Shown here: positions 15,026-23,202 of the stretch, one piece after another | Numbering within the stretch: position 1 is the stretch's first letter | Layout of the letters: the number at the start of each line of letters is the position of its first letter | From: Enterococcus sp. HY326 | GTDB taxonomy: Bacteria; Bacillota; Bacilli; Lactobacillales; Enterococcaceae | Assembly (NCBI RefSeq): GCF_026157065.1 | Contig: NZ_JANLGQ010000006.1 | Span: 62,001 to 126,000 of the forward strand | Direction of reading: 5' to 3' | Length of the DNA: 64,000 nt | Position numbers and translations under genes: made by a program | Notes under the pieces: generated by a model | What the model was told of the DNA's origin: nothing | Database searches by the model: none | What the model saw: only the letters and a program-made list of their open reading frames with translations

Positions 15026-15847
15026 TTACAAATTTTTCTTATGCCACTGAGCTAAAGATTTTTGTATAATCTGCCAGCTTTGGTGGTCAGCAAAAAGGTC
15101 GGCTTCCCAATCAGGCCCGTCATAAAAGTTATAGATAAAACTATGTCCGGCACGGGGATAATGAAAGTGCTGAGCATTTTGCGCTCGGCTGGCAATTTTC
15201 TGAGCCATGGTAGAGGCAGGCCAAGTCTGGTCGAGTCCACCGGAAAATAATAACATTTCACCAGAAAAATTTTCGACAGGAATTTGATACCGTTCTAATT
15301 CATGAGTTTGAGATAGTAGTTCTTCAAAAATGGCGATGCTGGGACGCTTCCGTTTAAAATAATTTTTGAAAATGAAACTTCTTGGTACTGGAACGTGGGG
15401 CAAGGCTTGGCCTTGGCAAGCCCAAGCCGCCTGCAAAGCTTGTCCGGGAAAAAAGTAGTTGCTAGGAGAAACTAAGATTAGCTGCTTGATTTCAAGATAG
15501 TAGGCAGACAAAATTAGGCACAACTCGGCCCCTCGCGAAAGGCCGAGGAGCGTGATGGGCGCATGGTGCTGTGGGCCTAAAAATTCCAGTACTTGCGAAA
15601 AAAAGCTGATTTCGACATTGTCTAAGGTTGGGGCTAAAGCAAGTCTGCCAAAATAATAAAGGGCGAATACCTCATAGCCGTTCTCGCAAATTTTTTTGGC
15701 TAAGTCTAAGCGACAGCTGCCTTCAGAACCGCCGAAAATAATGACGGTACCAATTGATATTTTTTCTTCAGGAGTCAGCTGGTAGCCGACAACTTGGTTT
15801 TGATTTATTTCGGTGATAGTTATGTTCATAGGCATGTCCTTTTTCAA
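15026..15847 (-). CDS. Alpha/beta hydrolase, BAAT C-terminal-like
   Basis: A 273-residue alpha/beta hydrolase resembling the acyl-CoA thioester hydrolase/BAAT C-terminal family. The nucleophile elbow is GLSRGAE, the acid lies in SGGLDQTWPAS and the histidine in AGHSFIYNF. The oxyanion region is IFGGSEGS. It has no signal peptide, so it acts in the cytoplasm; the substrate is unknown. The start could be ATG 15847 or the internal ATG two codons after KKD; both lie before the same first strand. It stands alone, divergent from tetR. Confidence 0.75.
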   Translation of the reverse strand: MKKDMPMNITITEINQNQVVGYQLTPEEKISIGTVIIFGGSEGSCRLDLAKKICENGYEVFALYYFGRLALAPTLDNVEISFFSQVLEFLGPQHHAPITLLGLSRGAELCLILSAYYLEIKQLILVSPSNYFFPGQALQAAWACQGQALPHVPVPRSFIFKNYFKRKRPSIAIFEELLSQTHELERYQIPVENFSGEMLLFSGGLDQTWPASTMAQKIASRAQNAQHFHYPRAGHSFIYNFYDGPDWEADLFADHQSWQIIQKSLAQWHKKNL

Positions 15848-15911
15848 TAGTAAATTTAATTATAGCAGAAAGTAAGTGGAGGAAATTTTTCGTTGGGAGG
15901 TTCTCTTCGAT

Positions 15912-15964
15912 TTGACAAATTTAGGTTAACGGTGTTATCGTTTTTTCGGTAATGTCGTTAACCT
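15912..15964 (+). promoter_or_regulatory. tetR promoter and inverted-repeat operator
   Basis: TTGACA (15912-15917) is followed after 17 bases by a weak TTATCG -10. Inverted repeat arms AGGTTAACG (15923-15931) and CGTTAACCT (15956-15964) flank the transcription start; further complementary bases (GTGTTA/TAATGT) continue inside. This is a likely TetR autoregulatory site. Confidence 0.6.
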
Positions 15965-15982
15965 TTTTTATGGGAGGATTTT

Positions 15983-16555
15983 ATGGAAGATTTGCGAAAA
16001 ACAGATACAAAGGAAAAAATTTTACAACAGACCGGTTATCTTTTGCGAAAGAAGAGCTTTCAGGAAATTTCTTTGCGGGAAGTTGCGCAGGCTAGCGGGG
16101 TTTCAGCGGCCAATATTTATAAACATTTTGCCAACAAAGAGGATTTGTTTCAACAGGTGTTAGATGAGCTGGCGAAGGAAGTTTTGCGGGAATATCAAAA
16201 AAATTTCCCCGCTGAAAATAACGGGAAGGCTGGTTTGCGGCAGCTGTCTGGATTTTTATTTCAGAAATTAGCGAGAGAGCCTTTGCAGATGGAGTTTTTA
16301 TTTTTTAGTCCCTATAGCAAGCAAGTGGCAAACGATACTCAATCACAAACACTTTATACGGTGTTTCTAAAGTATGTTGAGGAGGCCCGTGAAGAATTTA
16401 ATTTGGCGGAGAGTTTGTCCTCATTGAGCGCACGACTGTGGGCATTTTTACAGGGCTACTCATTGTTAGCCAGCCGTGGTGTGCTTATCGTGCAGCCGGA
16501 AATAATTGAACGAACCTTGTCGGACTTACTGGATGGAGGAGAGAAAAATGCCTAA
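15983..16555 (+). CDS. TetR-family transcriptional regulator
   Basis: A 190-residue TetR protein. The N-terminal helix-turn-helix is ISLREVAQASGVSAANIYKHF followed by ANKEDLFQQVL, the family signature; the remaining helices are the ligand-binding domain. GGGAGG precedes ATG 15983. Its last codons overlap the start of the flavodoxin-fold reductase gene, so it is co-transcribed with it and probably represses it through the inverted repeat at 15923-15964. Confidence 0.9.
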   Translation: MEDLRKTDTKEKILQQTGYLLRKKSFQEISLREVAQASGVSAANIYKHFANKEDLFQQVLDELAKEVLREYQKNFPAENNGKAGLRQLSGFLFQKLAREPLQMEFLFFSPYSKQVANDTQSQTLYTVFLKYVEEAREEFNLAESLSSLSARLWAFLQGYSLLASRGVLIVQPEIIERTLSDLLDGGEKNA

Positions 16556-17135
16556 AAAGCTAATCGTTTATTGTCATCCTTATGCGGGCAGTTTTAATCA
16601 CGCCATTTTAGAGAAAGTGTTGGGGAATTTAAAAAGTGCGGGGCAAGAATATCTGTTGATTGATTTGTATCAAGATCAATTTAATCCGAGCTATACAACT
16701 GAGGAATTGAGTCTTTTCAAAACCGGAGCGACTTGCGATCCGCTGGTCACCAAGTATCAGCAGATGATTCGGCAGGCGGATCAAATTTTATTGATTACAC
16801 CGATTTGGTGGAATGATTTGCCGGCAATGTTGAAGGGCTTTTTCGACAAAGTCATGAAAATGACATTTGCTTATCAAGTCACTAAGACTGGTGTCAAAGG
16901 ATTATTAGATAATATTTCCAGCTTAACAATTATCACGACGGCTACATCACCGACGTGGTATTTAAAATATGTTTGCGGCAATCCAATTAAAAAAGTTTTT
17001 TTAGGGGCGACGGTTAAACAATTGGGCATCAAAAAACGGAAATGGCTCAGCTTTGGCGGCGTGACAAAGAGCACCGCTGACCAAAGAACAGCGATGCTCA
17101 AGAAGTTGCACATAGAAAAATTATTTCCCAGTTAA
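16548..17135 (+). CDS. Flavodoxin-fold NAD(P)H quinone oxidoreductase
   Basis: A 195-residue flavodoxin-like protein of the NQO/MdaB/KefF group: N-terminal FMN/FAD phosphate loop HPYAGSFNHAIL, the PIWWNDLPAMLKGFFDKV segment that binds the flavin ring, and ITTATSPTWYLKY. It probably reduces quinones or other electrophiles using NAD(P)H. The start is ATG 16548, preceded by GGAGGAGAG; it overlaps tetR by eight bases. The TetR neighbour suggests induction by its substrate or a related electrophile. Confidence 0.85.
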   Translation: MPKKLIVYCHPYAGSFNHAILEKVLGNLKSAGQEYLLIDLYQDQFNPSYTTEELSLFKTGATCDPLVTKYQQMIRQADQILLITPIWWNDLPAMLKGFFDKVMKMTFAYQVTKTGVKGLLDNISSLTIITTATSPTWYLKYVCGNPIKKVFLGATVKQLGIKKRKWLSFGGVTKSTADQRTAMLKKLHIEKLFPS

Positions 17136-17164
17136 GCAGACTACTCAACAGGAAAATCAAAAAT

Positions 17165-17764
17165 TTAGAGCCAGCCATTTTCCTTGGCTTTAGCGGCAGC
17201 ATCAATGCGATTTTTAGCACCTAGTTTGCTGATAATTTCTGAAATATAATTGCGAATGGTGCCATCGGATAGATAAAGCTGGCCGGCGATATCCTTAGAG
17301 GTGGCGCCTTGGGAAATCAAAGCTAAAATTTCCTGCTCCTTTTGCGACAAGGGATTTTTTTGATTGTTCATATAGCCGGTGATGAGGCTCGGCTCATAAA
17401 AAGTTTTGCCTGCCATCGCTGAGCGAATATGCTCGATTAATTCTTCACTGGGGGTATCTTTTAAGAGATAAGCGGCAACTTTAGCAGCGACGGCTTTTTC
17501 AAAATAGCCGTCCCGAGCAAAGGTGGTTAAAATGATGACCTTAATCGGACTGTCTTGTAATTCTGACGCCAAGTCCAATCCCGTTTTCTGGGGCATCTCG
17601 ATGTCTGTCAGCAGGACATCCGGCTGATATTTGGCAAGCAGCAAGCTGGCTTCAACGCCATCTTTGGCGGTCCCCACAACCTCAATATCCTCCTCCAGAT
17701 TTAAAATCATCGCCAAAGCGGAGGAGAGCACACCTTGGTCCTCGGCAATCAATACTTTAATCAT
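17165..17764 (-). CDS. NarL/LuxR-type response regulator (YvfU-like)
   Basis: A 199-residue regulator: receiver domain with acidic pocket AEDQ and phospho-acceptor aspartate in LLTDIEMPQKTG, the conserved threonine in ILTTFARDGY and lysine in YLLKDTPSEEL; then a LuxR helix-turn-helix (LSQKEQEILALISQGATSKD and DGTIRNYISEIISKLG). The start is ATG 17764, preceded by GGGAGG. It is the last gene of a four-gene minus-strand operon ATPase-permease-kinase-regulator, the order of Bacillus subtilis yvfRSTU, but 168 bases separate it from the kinase gene. Confidence 0.9.
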   Translation of the reverse strand: MIKVLIAEDQGVLSSALAMILNLEEDIEVVGTAKDGVEASLLLAKYQPDVLLTDIEMPQKTGLDLASELQDSPIKVIILTTFARDGYFEKAVAAKVAAYLLKDTPSEELIEHIRSAMAGKTFYEPSLITGYMNNQKNPLSQKEQEILALISQGATSKDIAGQLYLSDGTIRNYISEIISKLGAKNRIDAAAKAKENGWL

Positions 17765-17932
17765 CTTCAACCTCCCATTTTTCCGAATAATTTTATAATG
17801 CAAATTAATTTACTGTGACAGCAAGAAATGAAAAAATATTTTTAAATAAGTTGCGAACCATTATTTCCTCTAGCTTCAAACAGGAGAATGCTTCGCACAT
17901 GTTGGGAAATTTTTTATGCGCCAAAAACTATT

Positions 17933-19042
17933 TTATTCATCCGTGCTGTCATATTCTAGCGGCAAAGAAATTCTTAATAGCATGCCATGGTCATCTTGAA
18001 TGACCAGCGTGCCCTGCAAACTTTGGACTCGTTCCTGCATGCCTGTCAGCCCATTTCCAGAAATTAAGTTTTTAGCACCGATGCCGTTATCCTGAATGCT
18101 AATTTGCAGCCATTCATCTGTCTGCTGAAAAATAATTTTGCAATAGGTTGCTTTGCTGTGGCGGATAATATTGGTGACAGCTTCCCGTAAAATGCTGCTT
18201 AATTCCGTCTGCTGATGGCTGCCTAGTGACTGAGCCAGTTCTTCGTTTTCTGTGGTTAAAATAATTTTAGCTGCAGTCAACGCTTGGTTGATGTCGACCA
18301 TTTCTTCTGGAATGGAGCGCCTACGCATATCGGAAACAATTTCTCGGACAGTTTTCAAAGTGGAGCGGGATAAATGCTCCACCTCCTTCAGCTCGTCTTT
18401 TGCCAAGTCAGGCTTTTTAGTGAGAATTTTTTGTGTCAAATCTAATTTAATCGTCATCACAGATAAAGATTGGCCCAAGGAATCATGAAGTTCACGGGCA
18501 ATCCGGTTGCGCTCTTCACCTTTTATCAGAGACTCCATCCGTTTATTTGCTTGATAAAGCTGTTTGCGTTGCTCCTGTTGCTGATAAAATTCCTGCCCAG
18601 CCAGTGGCGCTACAGCGGTAAATAAACTAAAGGCAATGCTCATGATTAATTGATTGCCGCCGAAAGCCGGATTTTGCAACGGACCTAAAAGCATGCCGGA
18701 AAGCATCAGTGCTAGCTGACCGCCATAAAACAACCAAAATTGTTGTTTGCGTAGCGGGGAAAAGCCCAATTGCCAAGCAGGGAACATAAAAAGATAGACA
18801 TAACCTAAATTCAAAGTATAAAACCAGGCAATCAGATATTGTAGTAGTAGCCAGTAATAAAAATATTTGCCGTGGAATAAAGTGTTGCGGTAGCACCAAG
18901 CAAATAGTAGTAATAAAACACCGGCAAATTGCCGTTGAAACGTATCATATGGAAATAATGACATAATTGGAATTAGGAGAAAGAGCATCCAGATAATGGA
19001 GCTAACAGTTTCGCCCTTTGGGAATAAGTGAAATTTTTGCAT
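17933..19042 (-). CDS. Sensor histidine kinase, HisKA_3 type (YvfT/DesK-like)
   Basis: A 369-residue membrane kinase. About five N-terminal helices (residues 15-150) form the sensor; then the dimerisation box with the phospho-accepting histidine in RNRIARELHDSLGQSLSVM, the N-box LREAVTNIIRHSKA, and the ATP-lid GIGAKNLISGNGLTGMQERV. The small extracytoplasmic loops suggest it senses the membrane or its ABC partner rather than a soluble ligand. The start is ATG 19042 with GGAAAGGA upstream. The pair with the response regulator downstream is clear. Confidence 0.9.
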   Translation of the reverse strand: MQKFHLFPKGETVSSIIWMLFLLIPIMSLFPYDTFQRQFAGVLLLLFAWCYRNTLFHGKYFYYWLLLQYLIAWFYTLNLGYVYLFMFPAWQLGFSPLRKQQFWLFYGGQLALMLSGMLLGPLQNPAFGGNQLIMSIAFSLFTAVAPLAGQEFYQQQEQRKQLYQANKRMESLIKGEERNRIARELHDSLGQSLSVMTIKLDLTQKILTKKPDLAKDELKEVEHLSRSTLKTVREIVSDMRRRSIPEEMVDINQALTAAKIILTTENEELAQSLGSHQQTELSSILREAVTNIIRHSKATYCKIIFQQTDEWLQISIQDNGIGAKNLISGNGLTGMQERVQSLQGTLVIQDDHGMLLRISLPLEYDSTDE

Positions 19043-19105
19043 AGGCCATCCTTTCCAGCTGATTACTTTAATTAAAAACGAAAAGCCATTTTTTAGCAAT
19101 ATTAT

Positions 19106-19864
19106 TTAAATTTTTCTCCGTTGAAAGACCACTTTGGCGATTAAAATGAAGAGAGCGATGTAAACAAAATTTCCGATAATCAGTTGACCAGTTGATAACA
19201 AGGTCATCTGAGACAAGCTGCTGTCTGCCAATTGATTGGCCAAGTTTAGCATGTTGAAGGGATCCCATTTGAGCCAAGCGGCCTGATCCAATACTAAGAA
19301 TTGGACGCCTGCCAGCATAGAGGACATGAAATAAGAAATCAGCCCTAACATTCCTGCCAAAGATTCATTTTGCACGATTAATGAAATCATCAAAGATAGG
19401 CTGGCAAACAGCCACATGCCAACAAAACCAGCACCGACTGTTGTCAGTAGCGTCTGCCAGATAGCGCTTTGTTCTAACGAAACTTCTGGGAATAAAATCA
19501 GACTGACAGCCACCGTCAAAATCATTGCCAAAAAGTTTAGGTAAAGGGAATAGCCTATCAGTAGCAAAAATTTGCTGAAGAATATTTTTGAGCGGCTGCC
19601 ATCTTTTTGCAGCATATTTTTGATTGTTCCAAAACGAAATTCCATCGAAAAGATTTGGCTGGCTAGATAAACCATCGAAAAGACAATCAACCAGCTACTG
19701 TTAAATAAAGTTGGGACCAAGTTTTCAGCTGTCAGCAATTCAAAATTTCCAAATTTGGTGACGAGGGCCATACCGATAATTAAAAGAGTCAATGCAAGGC
19801 TTTGTTTCATAATTAGTTGTTGCTTTGCTAGTTTAAATACTTCTTGTTTGATAGTCGTTGTCAT
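19106..19864 (-). CDS. ABC-2 type permease (YvfS-like)
   Basis: A membrane protein of about 252 residues with six helices, N-terminal amphipathic segment and the ABC-2 exporter arrangement (FSMEFRFGTIKNMLQKDGSR motif before the third helix). AAGGAG sits nine bases before the ATG at 19864, so this start is preferred over ATG 19870, which would be only three bases away. It pairs with the ATPase immediately upstream and exports a lipid-soluble compound or peptide; the substrate is unknown. Confidence 0.8.
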   Translation of the reverse strand: MTTTIKQEVFKLAKQQLIMKQSLALTLLIIGMALVTKFGNFELLTAENLVPTLFNSSWLIVFSMVYLASQIFSMEFRFGTIKNMLQKDGSRSKIFFSKFLLLIGYSLYLNFLAMILTVAVSLILFPEVSLEQSAIWQTLLTTVGAGFVGMWLFASLSLMISLIVQNESLAGMLGLISYFMSSMLAGVQFLVLDQAAWLKWDPFNMLNLANQLADSSLSQMTLLSTGQLIIGNFVYIALFILIAKVVFQRRKI

Positions 19865-19877
19865 AGTCATCCGCTCC

Positions 19878-20537
19878 TTAAGCTAATTTGGCTAATAAGC
19901 CTTCTTCAAAATCATTCAACAATTCTGGGTGTTCTACATTTTCGACAAGCTCGCCAGCCTTTACCAAAAGCACACGATCGACGATTTGTTCCAGCTCACT
20001 TAAAATGTGACTGGAAATCAAAAAGCTAATGCCCGCTTTGCGATAAATCAAAATGGCTTCTTTTAAAAGTTTGACTGAATAAGGATCGAGTCCATTCATC
20101 GGCTCATCTAAAATCACCAACTGCGGTTTGTTTAATAACGCTAAGGCAATTCCTAAACGTTGCTTCATGCCAAGTGAGTAATCTTTCGTTTTTTGATTGA
20201 TAAATTCTGTCAGGTCCAGCAGCTGAATCAGCTGGTCAATTTCTAACTGATTACAGCTCTGATCAGAAAATAATTCCAGATGCTCAAGGCCTGTCATAAA
20301 TGGATAAAGGCCAGGTTGTTCAATCAATGAAGCCATCTTTTGTTCTTGGCCTATGATACTGCCTTGACTCGCTGGCACCAGACCTAAGATGGTTTTCATC
20401 AAAGTCGTTTTGCCGGCACCATTGGGTCCAACTAGACCGACGACCTCGCCGGCGAATAGCTCGCAATCCAAATTGGCTAAGGCCTTTTTCTTTTTAAATG
20501 TCACAGACACTTGATTTAGTTTGACGATTGTTTTCAT
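19878..20537 (-). CDS. ABC transporter ATPase (YvfR-like)
   Basis: A 219-residue ATPase: Walker A GPNGAGKTT, Q-loop around SLIEQPGLYP, signature YSLGMKQRLGIA, Walker B LVILDEPMNGLDP and switch histidine ISSHIL. The start is ATG 20537, where GAGGGAG precedes it; a longer frame has no support and would run through the operator at 20608-20635. First gene of the ATPase-permease-kinase-regulator operon. Confidence 0.9.
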   Translation of the reverse strand: MKTIVKLNQVSVTFKKKKALANLDCELFAGEVVGLVGPNGAGKTTLMKTILGLVPASQGSIIGQEQKMASLIEQPGLYPFMTGLEHLELFSDQSCNQLEIDQLIQLLDLTEFINQKTKDYSLGMKQRLGIALALLNKPQLVILDEPMNGLDPYSVKLLKEAILIYRKAGISFLISSHILSELEQIVDRVLLVKAGELVENVEHPELLNDFEEGLLAKLA

Positions 20538-20607
20538 TTTCGCTCCCTCATCTCTTGTTGATAAGCTAAGTTTAGCGAAATTCTGCCGCTGAATTAAGAA
20601 GCTTTCG

Positions 20608-20635
20608 TCATGACTATTTATGACATTTGTCATGA
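20608..20635 (-). promoter_or_regulatory. Operator-like repeats before the ABC/two-component operon
   Basis: TCATGAC (20608-20614) followed by the palindrome ATGACATTTGTCAT (20620-20633). The repeated TGACAT/ATGTCA half-sites upstream of the first gene fit a binding site for the LuxR-type regulator of this operon, giving positive or negative feedback. Confidence 0.55.
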
Positions 20636-20695
20636 AGGAGGATTTGTTGAGAAAAGTTGTTAAGGTTTAAGTTATTGTATGAGGAGGAAGAGTAA

Positions 20696-20742
20696 AAACC
20701 CATCAAAAAGTTAGACTGGTGGACTAACTTTTTGATGGGTTT
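20696..20742. repeat. Palindrome 1, IS-end-like hairpin
   Basis: Exact 19-base arms AAACCCATCAAAAAGTTAG and complement with a 9-base loop. Resembles palindromes 2 (23122-23171) and 3 (44631-44677), all built on CCC..CAAAA.GTTAG. It can act as a terminator in both directions. Confidence 0.65.
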
Positions 20743-20949
20743 CAGATTTTTTCTATACCTAACTTGTACGAGTAATTCTGAGAAGCTTTGCTTGTTCAAC
20801 GTTAAAGATTGGTAATCTATTGCCAATTTTGATAATCGTCTACCAGATTTTGCCAAAGAAACCTTAGCCTGATAAGTCGAATTGGAGCTCATGAAAACTG
20901 ATAACAGAAAAATGACAAAAATCATATATTTTAGACCTTCTAAGACTGG

Positions 20950-21297
20950 TTAATCACTTGTTTCCACAGCCACCATGGCATCAATTTCAACTTTAAATTT
21001 GGGATGAATCAGTCCAGCGACAATCACCAATGTCATAGCCGGCTGATGCTCACCATAAAAAGCGCTCAGTTTTTCTCTAAGGGCCGGCAGATAGCTAGCA
21101 TCCGTGAGATAAACATTCATTTTGACAATCTTTTCAAGGCTCGCTTGATTTTCAGCTATAATAGCAGCGATTTTTTCAATGACAATGGTTAATTGTTCTT
21201 CAATCGAATCGGGAATCAGCTCATCTTTTTGCGGAGTTTGTCCTGAGATAATCAAGAGCGGTCCATTTGTCAGAATACTGTTTGCGTAAATTGCCAT
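20950..21297 (-). CDS. Rid (YjgF) family protein lacking the catalytic arginine
   Basis: A 115-residue protein of the RidA/YjgF/YER057c/UK114 family: LLIISGQTPQ, the EKIVKMNVYLTDASYLPAL region, and the terminal KVEIDAMVAVE. In true RidA an arginine in the PAR(S/T) motif anchors the enamine/imine intermediate; here that site reads QPAMTLVIVA, methionine in place of arginine. It therefore belongs to one of the Rid subfamilies without imine deaminase activity, or has changed function. AAAGGAG precedes ATG 21297. It is a single gene. Confidence 0.8.
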   Translation of the reverse strand: MAIYANSILTNGPLLIISGQTPQKDELIPDSIEEQLTIVIEKIAAIIAENQASLEKIVKMNVYLTDASYLPALREKLSAFYGEHQPAMTLVIVAGLIHPKFKVEIDAMVAVETSD

Positions 21298-21410
21298 TGT
21301 TGTTCTCCTTTAATTCAGCGAGTCTTGCTGTTTTCTTAATTATATCATAGGCGACAGTAATGAAATTTAAGAAAAGCGAGGTAGCAGAAACTATCTAGGA
21401 AGTAGTGCTT

Positions 21411-22175
21411 TTAAATCATGACATAGAAATCTCCCAGATTGACTAAAGTGAGATTTTGCCTATCAATGTGGGTCAGAGCAACAATCTCTTCAAATAACTC
21501 AGCTTTATTAAGGGGCGATTTTAGCCGATAATAACGATTATTAATCTTTTGAACCTGTCCCAATTGCTTTAATGTTGAGCTGATTGCGGGTTGCTGTTGT
21601 GGAGTTAAATTTTTAAATCCTAAAATATAGTTCGGTTCAAATCCGGATAACAAACCACGGTCGGTGCGAATCTCTTGTTCAGCAGATTCACACGCACTGT
21701 AAGACCTTATGAAATAGTAGAAAGGAATTGCCAACAAACAAGCTGCAATATAAACAAAAATAGGTAATTTGATGGCGGCTGTAGCCAACACCCAAGACAT
21801 TATAAGCGGCAGAATTGAGCAATTGGCCAGTGTGAGAAAGCGAGAACCATAATGACTATAGTAATCCAGCAGAATGGTTTCATCCTGTAGTAATCTTGTA
21901 TTGGGATTTTGGGCGATGTAGTAAATCTTGTGCATTTTCTTAAAACGAATTTTTTGATTAATTATCACCGTCCAATCATCTAGTGCGATACTAGCTAATT
22001 CCTGCGGCAATAAATCAATTCCATAGGTTAGTTTTTGGGGCGGAATCTTTTTAAAGTGGTAACAAAAAGAACCTTTATTAACCAACTGCCAGCCCCGTTC
22101 TGCCTGTTCTTCAAGATAGTTGAGTTCCCTTTTCAAAACTAAATTTCTGAACGGTATAATAGTTTTTTTACCCAT
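21411..22175 (-). CDS. DUF2812 membrane protein
   Basis: A 254-residue protein with the N-terminal DUF2812 pattern (LNYLEEQAERGWQLVNKGSF, then YHFKKI), two central membrane helices (about 120-160, with IIRSYSAC after them) and a C-terminal region that looks like a second related domain (LTPQQQPAISSTLKQLGQV). Function unknown; proteins of this family are typically encoded next to PadR regulators, as here: the padR gene ends 16 bases upstream. AGGGAG precedes ATG 22175. Confidence 0.8.
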   Translation of the reverse strand: MGKKTIIPFRNLVLKRELNYLEEQAERGWQLVNKGSFCYHFKKIPPQKLTYGIDLLPQELASIALDDWTVIINQKIRFKKMHKIYYIAQNPNTRLLQDETILLDYYSHYGSRFLTLANCSILPLIMSWVLATAAIKLPIFVYIAACLLAIPFYYFIRSYSACESAEQEIRTDRGLLSGFEPNYILGFKNLTPQQQPAISSTLKQLGQVQKINNRYYRLKSPLNKAELFEEIVALTHIDRQNLTLVNLGDFYVMI

Positions 22176-22191
22176 ATTAATCCCTCCAATT

Positions 22192-22500
22192 TCAATCAGC
22201 TACTAGCGTATTAAAATTTTTCAGCAACATCTTCAAGCGGTGTTGTTCAGCTAATAAGATTTCTTTGCCTAAAGGAGTTGCAGTATATATTTTTTTTTGA
22301 TCTATCATCTCAGCCGTTATCAGGCCATCTTCAACCATTCGATTAAGAATGCCATACAAAGTACCATTGCCGATAGTAATCTTTCCGTCTGTCATTTCTT
22401 TCACATGCTGCATTATTAAATAGCCATGTTTTTTTTTCAGCGTAATTGATAGCAAAATATAGCAAGTGGCTTCTGTCATAGGAATATATTTTTCAAACAA
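22192..22500 (-). CDS. PadR-family transcriptional regulator
   Basis: A 102-residue PadR winged-helix protein (TEATCYILLSITLKKKHGYL, IMQHVKEMTDGKITIGNGTL, YGILNRMVEDGLI). The start is placed at TTG 22500, because GGGAGG lies nine bases before it; ATG 22479 lacks a ribosome binding site and ATG 22530 would begin inside the operator. It probably represses itself and the DUF2812 gene via the palindrome at 22519-22535. Confidence 0.85.
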   Translation of the reverse strand: MFEKYIPMTEATCYILLSITLKKKHGYLIMQHVKEMTDGKITIGNGTLYGILNRMVEDGLITAEMIDQKKIYTATPLGKEILLAEQHRLKMLLKNFNTLVAD

Positions 22501-22518
22501 AGTAGTTCGCCTCCCGAC

Positions 22519-22547
22519 ATGTCGTGTCACGACATATATAAATTATA
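22519..22547 (-). promoter_or_regulatory. padR promoter with PadR-type operator
   Basis: The palindrome ATGTCGTG-T-CACGACAT (22519-22535) fits the PadR pattern ATGT-N8/9-ACAT. A -10 box TATAAT reads on the minus strand at 22542-22547, directly upstream, so the operator covers the transcription start. Confidence 0.75.
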
Positions 22548-22643
22548 GCATAAATCCCCAAACAAAACTATGCATTAAATATTTTTGCAAAAATCATATG
22601 CTACAATTAGATAAAAATTTGGAAAATTAAAGAGGACGATATT

Positions 22644-23099
22644 ATGGCAGATTATTTATTAGATTTAAGAAAAGAGATTGGCAGTCGGCCTCTGGTGGTG
22701 GCGGGAGCCTGTGGTATTGTTTTGAAGGATCAGCAGATGCTTTTTATTCAACGGAGCGATAATGGTTTATGGGGATTGCCGGCGGGTTCTGTCGAAATCA
22801 ATGAGCATCCGAAAACGACCACTTGTCGAGAATTGCTAGAGGAAACTGGCTTAGTGGCAGAGGAAAAAGATTTGAATCTGTTGAATGTTTTTGGCGGGGC
22901 GGATTTTTTCTATACTTATCCCAATGGTGACGCCTGTTCTTTTGTGACTTCCAGCTATTTGATTGAAAAGTTTAGCGGAGAGATTTTGAAAGAAACGGAT
23001 GAAAGTACCGACTGCCGTTTTTTTCCTTTGGATCAGTTGCCAAAAGAAGTGGCGTTGCATGAGCTGCGTATTATTGAAGATTTTTTAGAAAATAAATAA
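22644..23099 (+). CDS. NUDIX hydrolase
   Basis: A 151-residue NUDIX protein; the NUDIX box reads GSVEINEHPKTTTCRELLEE followed by TGL, with all metal-binding residues in place. It probably hydrolyses a nucleoside diphosphate derivative such as ADP-ribose or an oxidised nucleotide. GAGGACG precedes ATG 22644. It is convergent with the S66 carboxypeptidase gene, separated by palindrome 2. Confidence 0.85.
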   Translation: MADYLLDLRKEIGSRPLVVAGACGIVLKDQQMLFIQRSDNGLWGLPAGSVEINEHPKTTTCRELLEETGLVAEEKDLNLLNVFGGADFFYTYPNGDACSFVTSSYLIEKFSGEILKETDESTDCRFFPLDQLPKEVALHELRIIEDFLENK

Positions 23100-23121
23100 A
23101 AAAGCCGTCTGTTTATCAGCT

Positions 23122-23171
23122 AAAGTGACCCCCAAAAGTTAGATTTTAGTCAAACTTTTGGGGGTCACTTT
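23122..23171. repeat. Palindrome 2, IS-end-like terminator
   Basis: Exact 19-base arms AAAGTGACCCCCAAAAGTT (23122-23140) and complement (23153-23171). Between convergent genes, so it acts as a bidirectional terminator; its GACCCCCAAAAGTTAGA core recalls the ends of IS150-group elements. Confidence 0.65.
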
Positions 23172-23202
23172 ATTGATTCGCTTTTGAACAGTGGCTCTTT
23201 TT

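Larger units (their letters stand above)
20538..20949. other. Non-coding gap with operator and palindrome 1
   Basis: Holds the operator at 20608-20635 and a strong palindrome at 20696-20742. A minus-strand frame of 103 codons (20614-20925) runs straight through both and has no homolog I know, so it is not called as a gene. Confidence 0.5.

Noticed and set aside
20614-20925. Minus-strand frame of 103 codons with a hydrophobic start
   Set aside because: It runs through the palindrome at 20696-20742 and the operator of the next operon, and has no recognisable domain or strong ribosome binding site.
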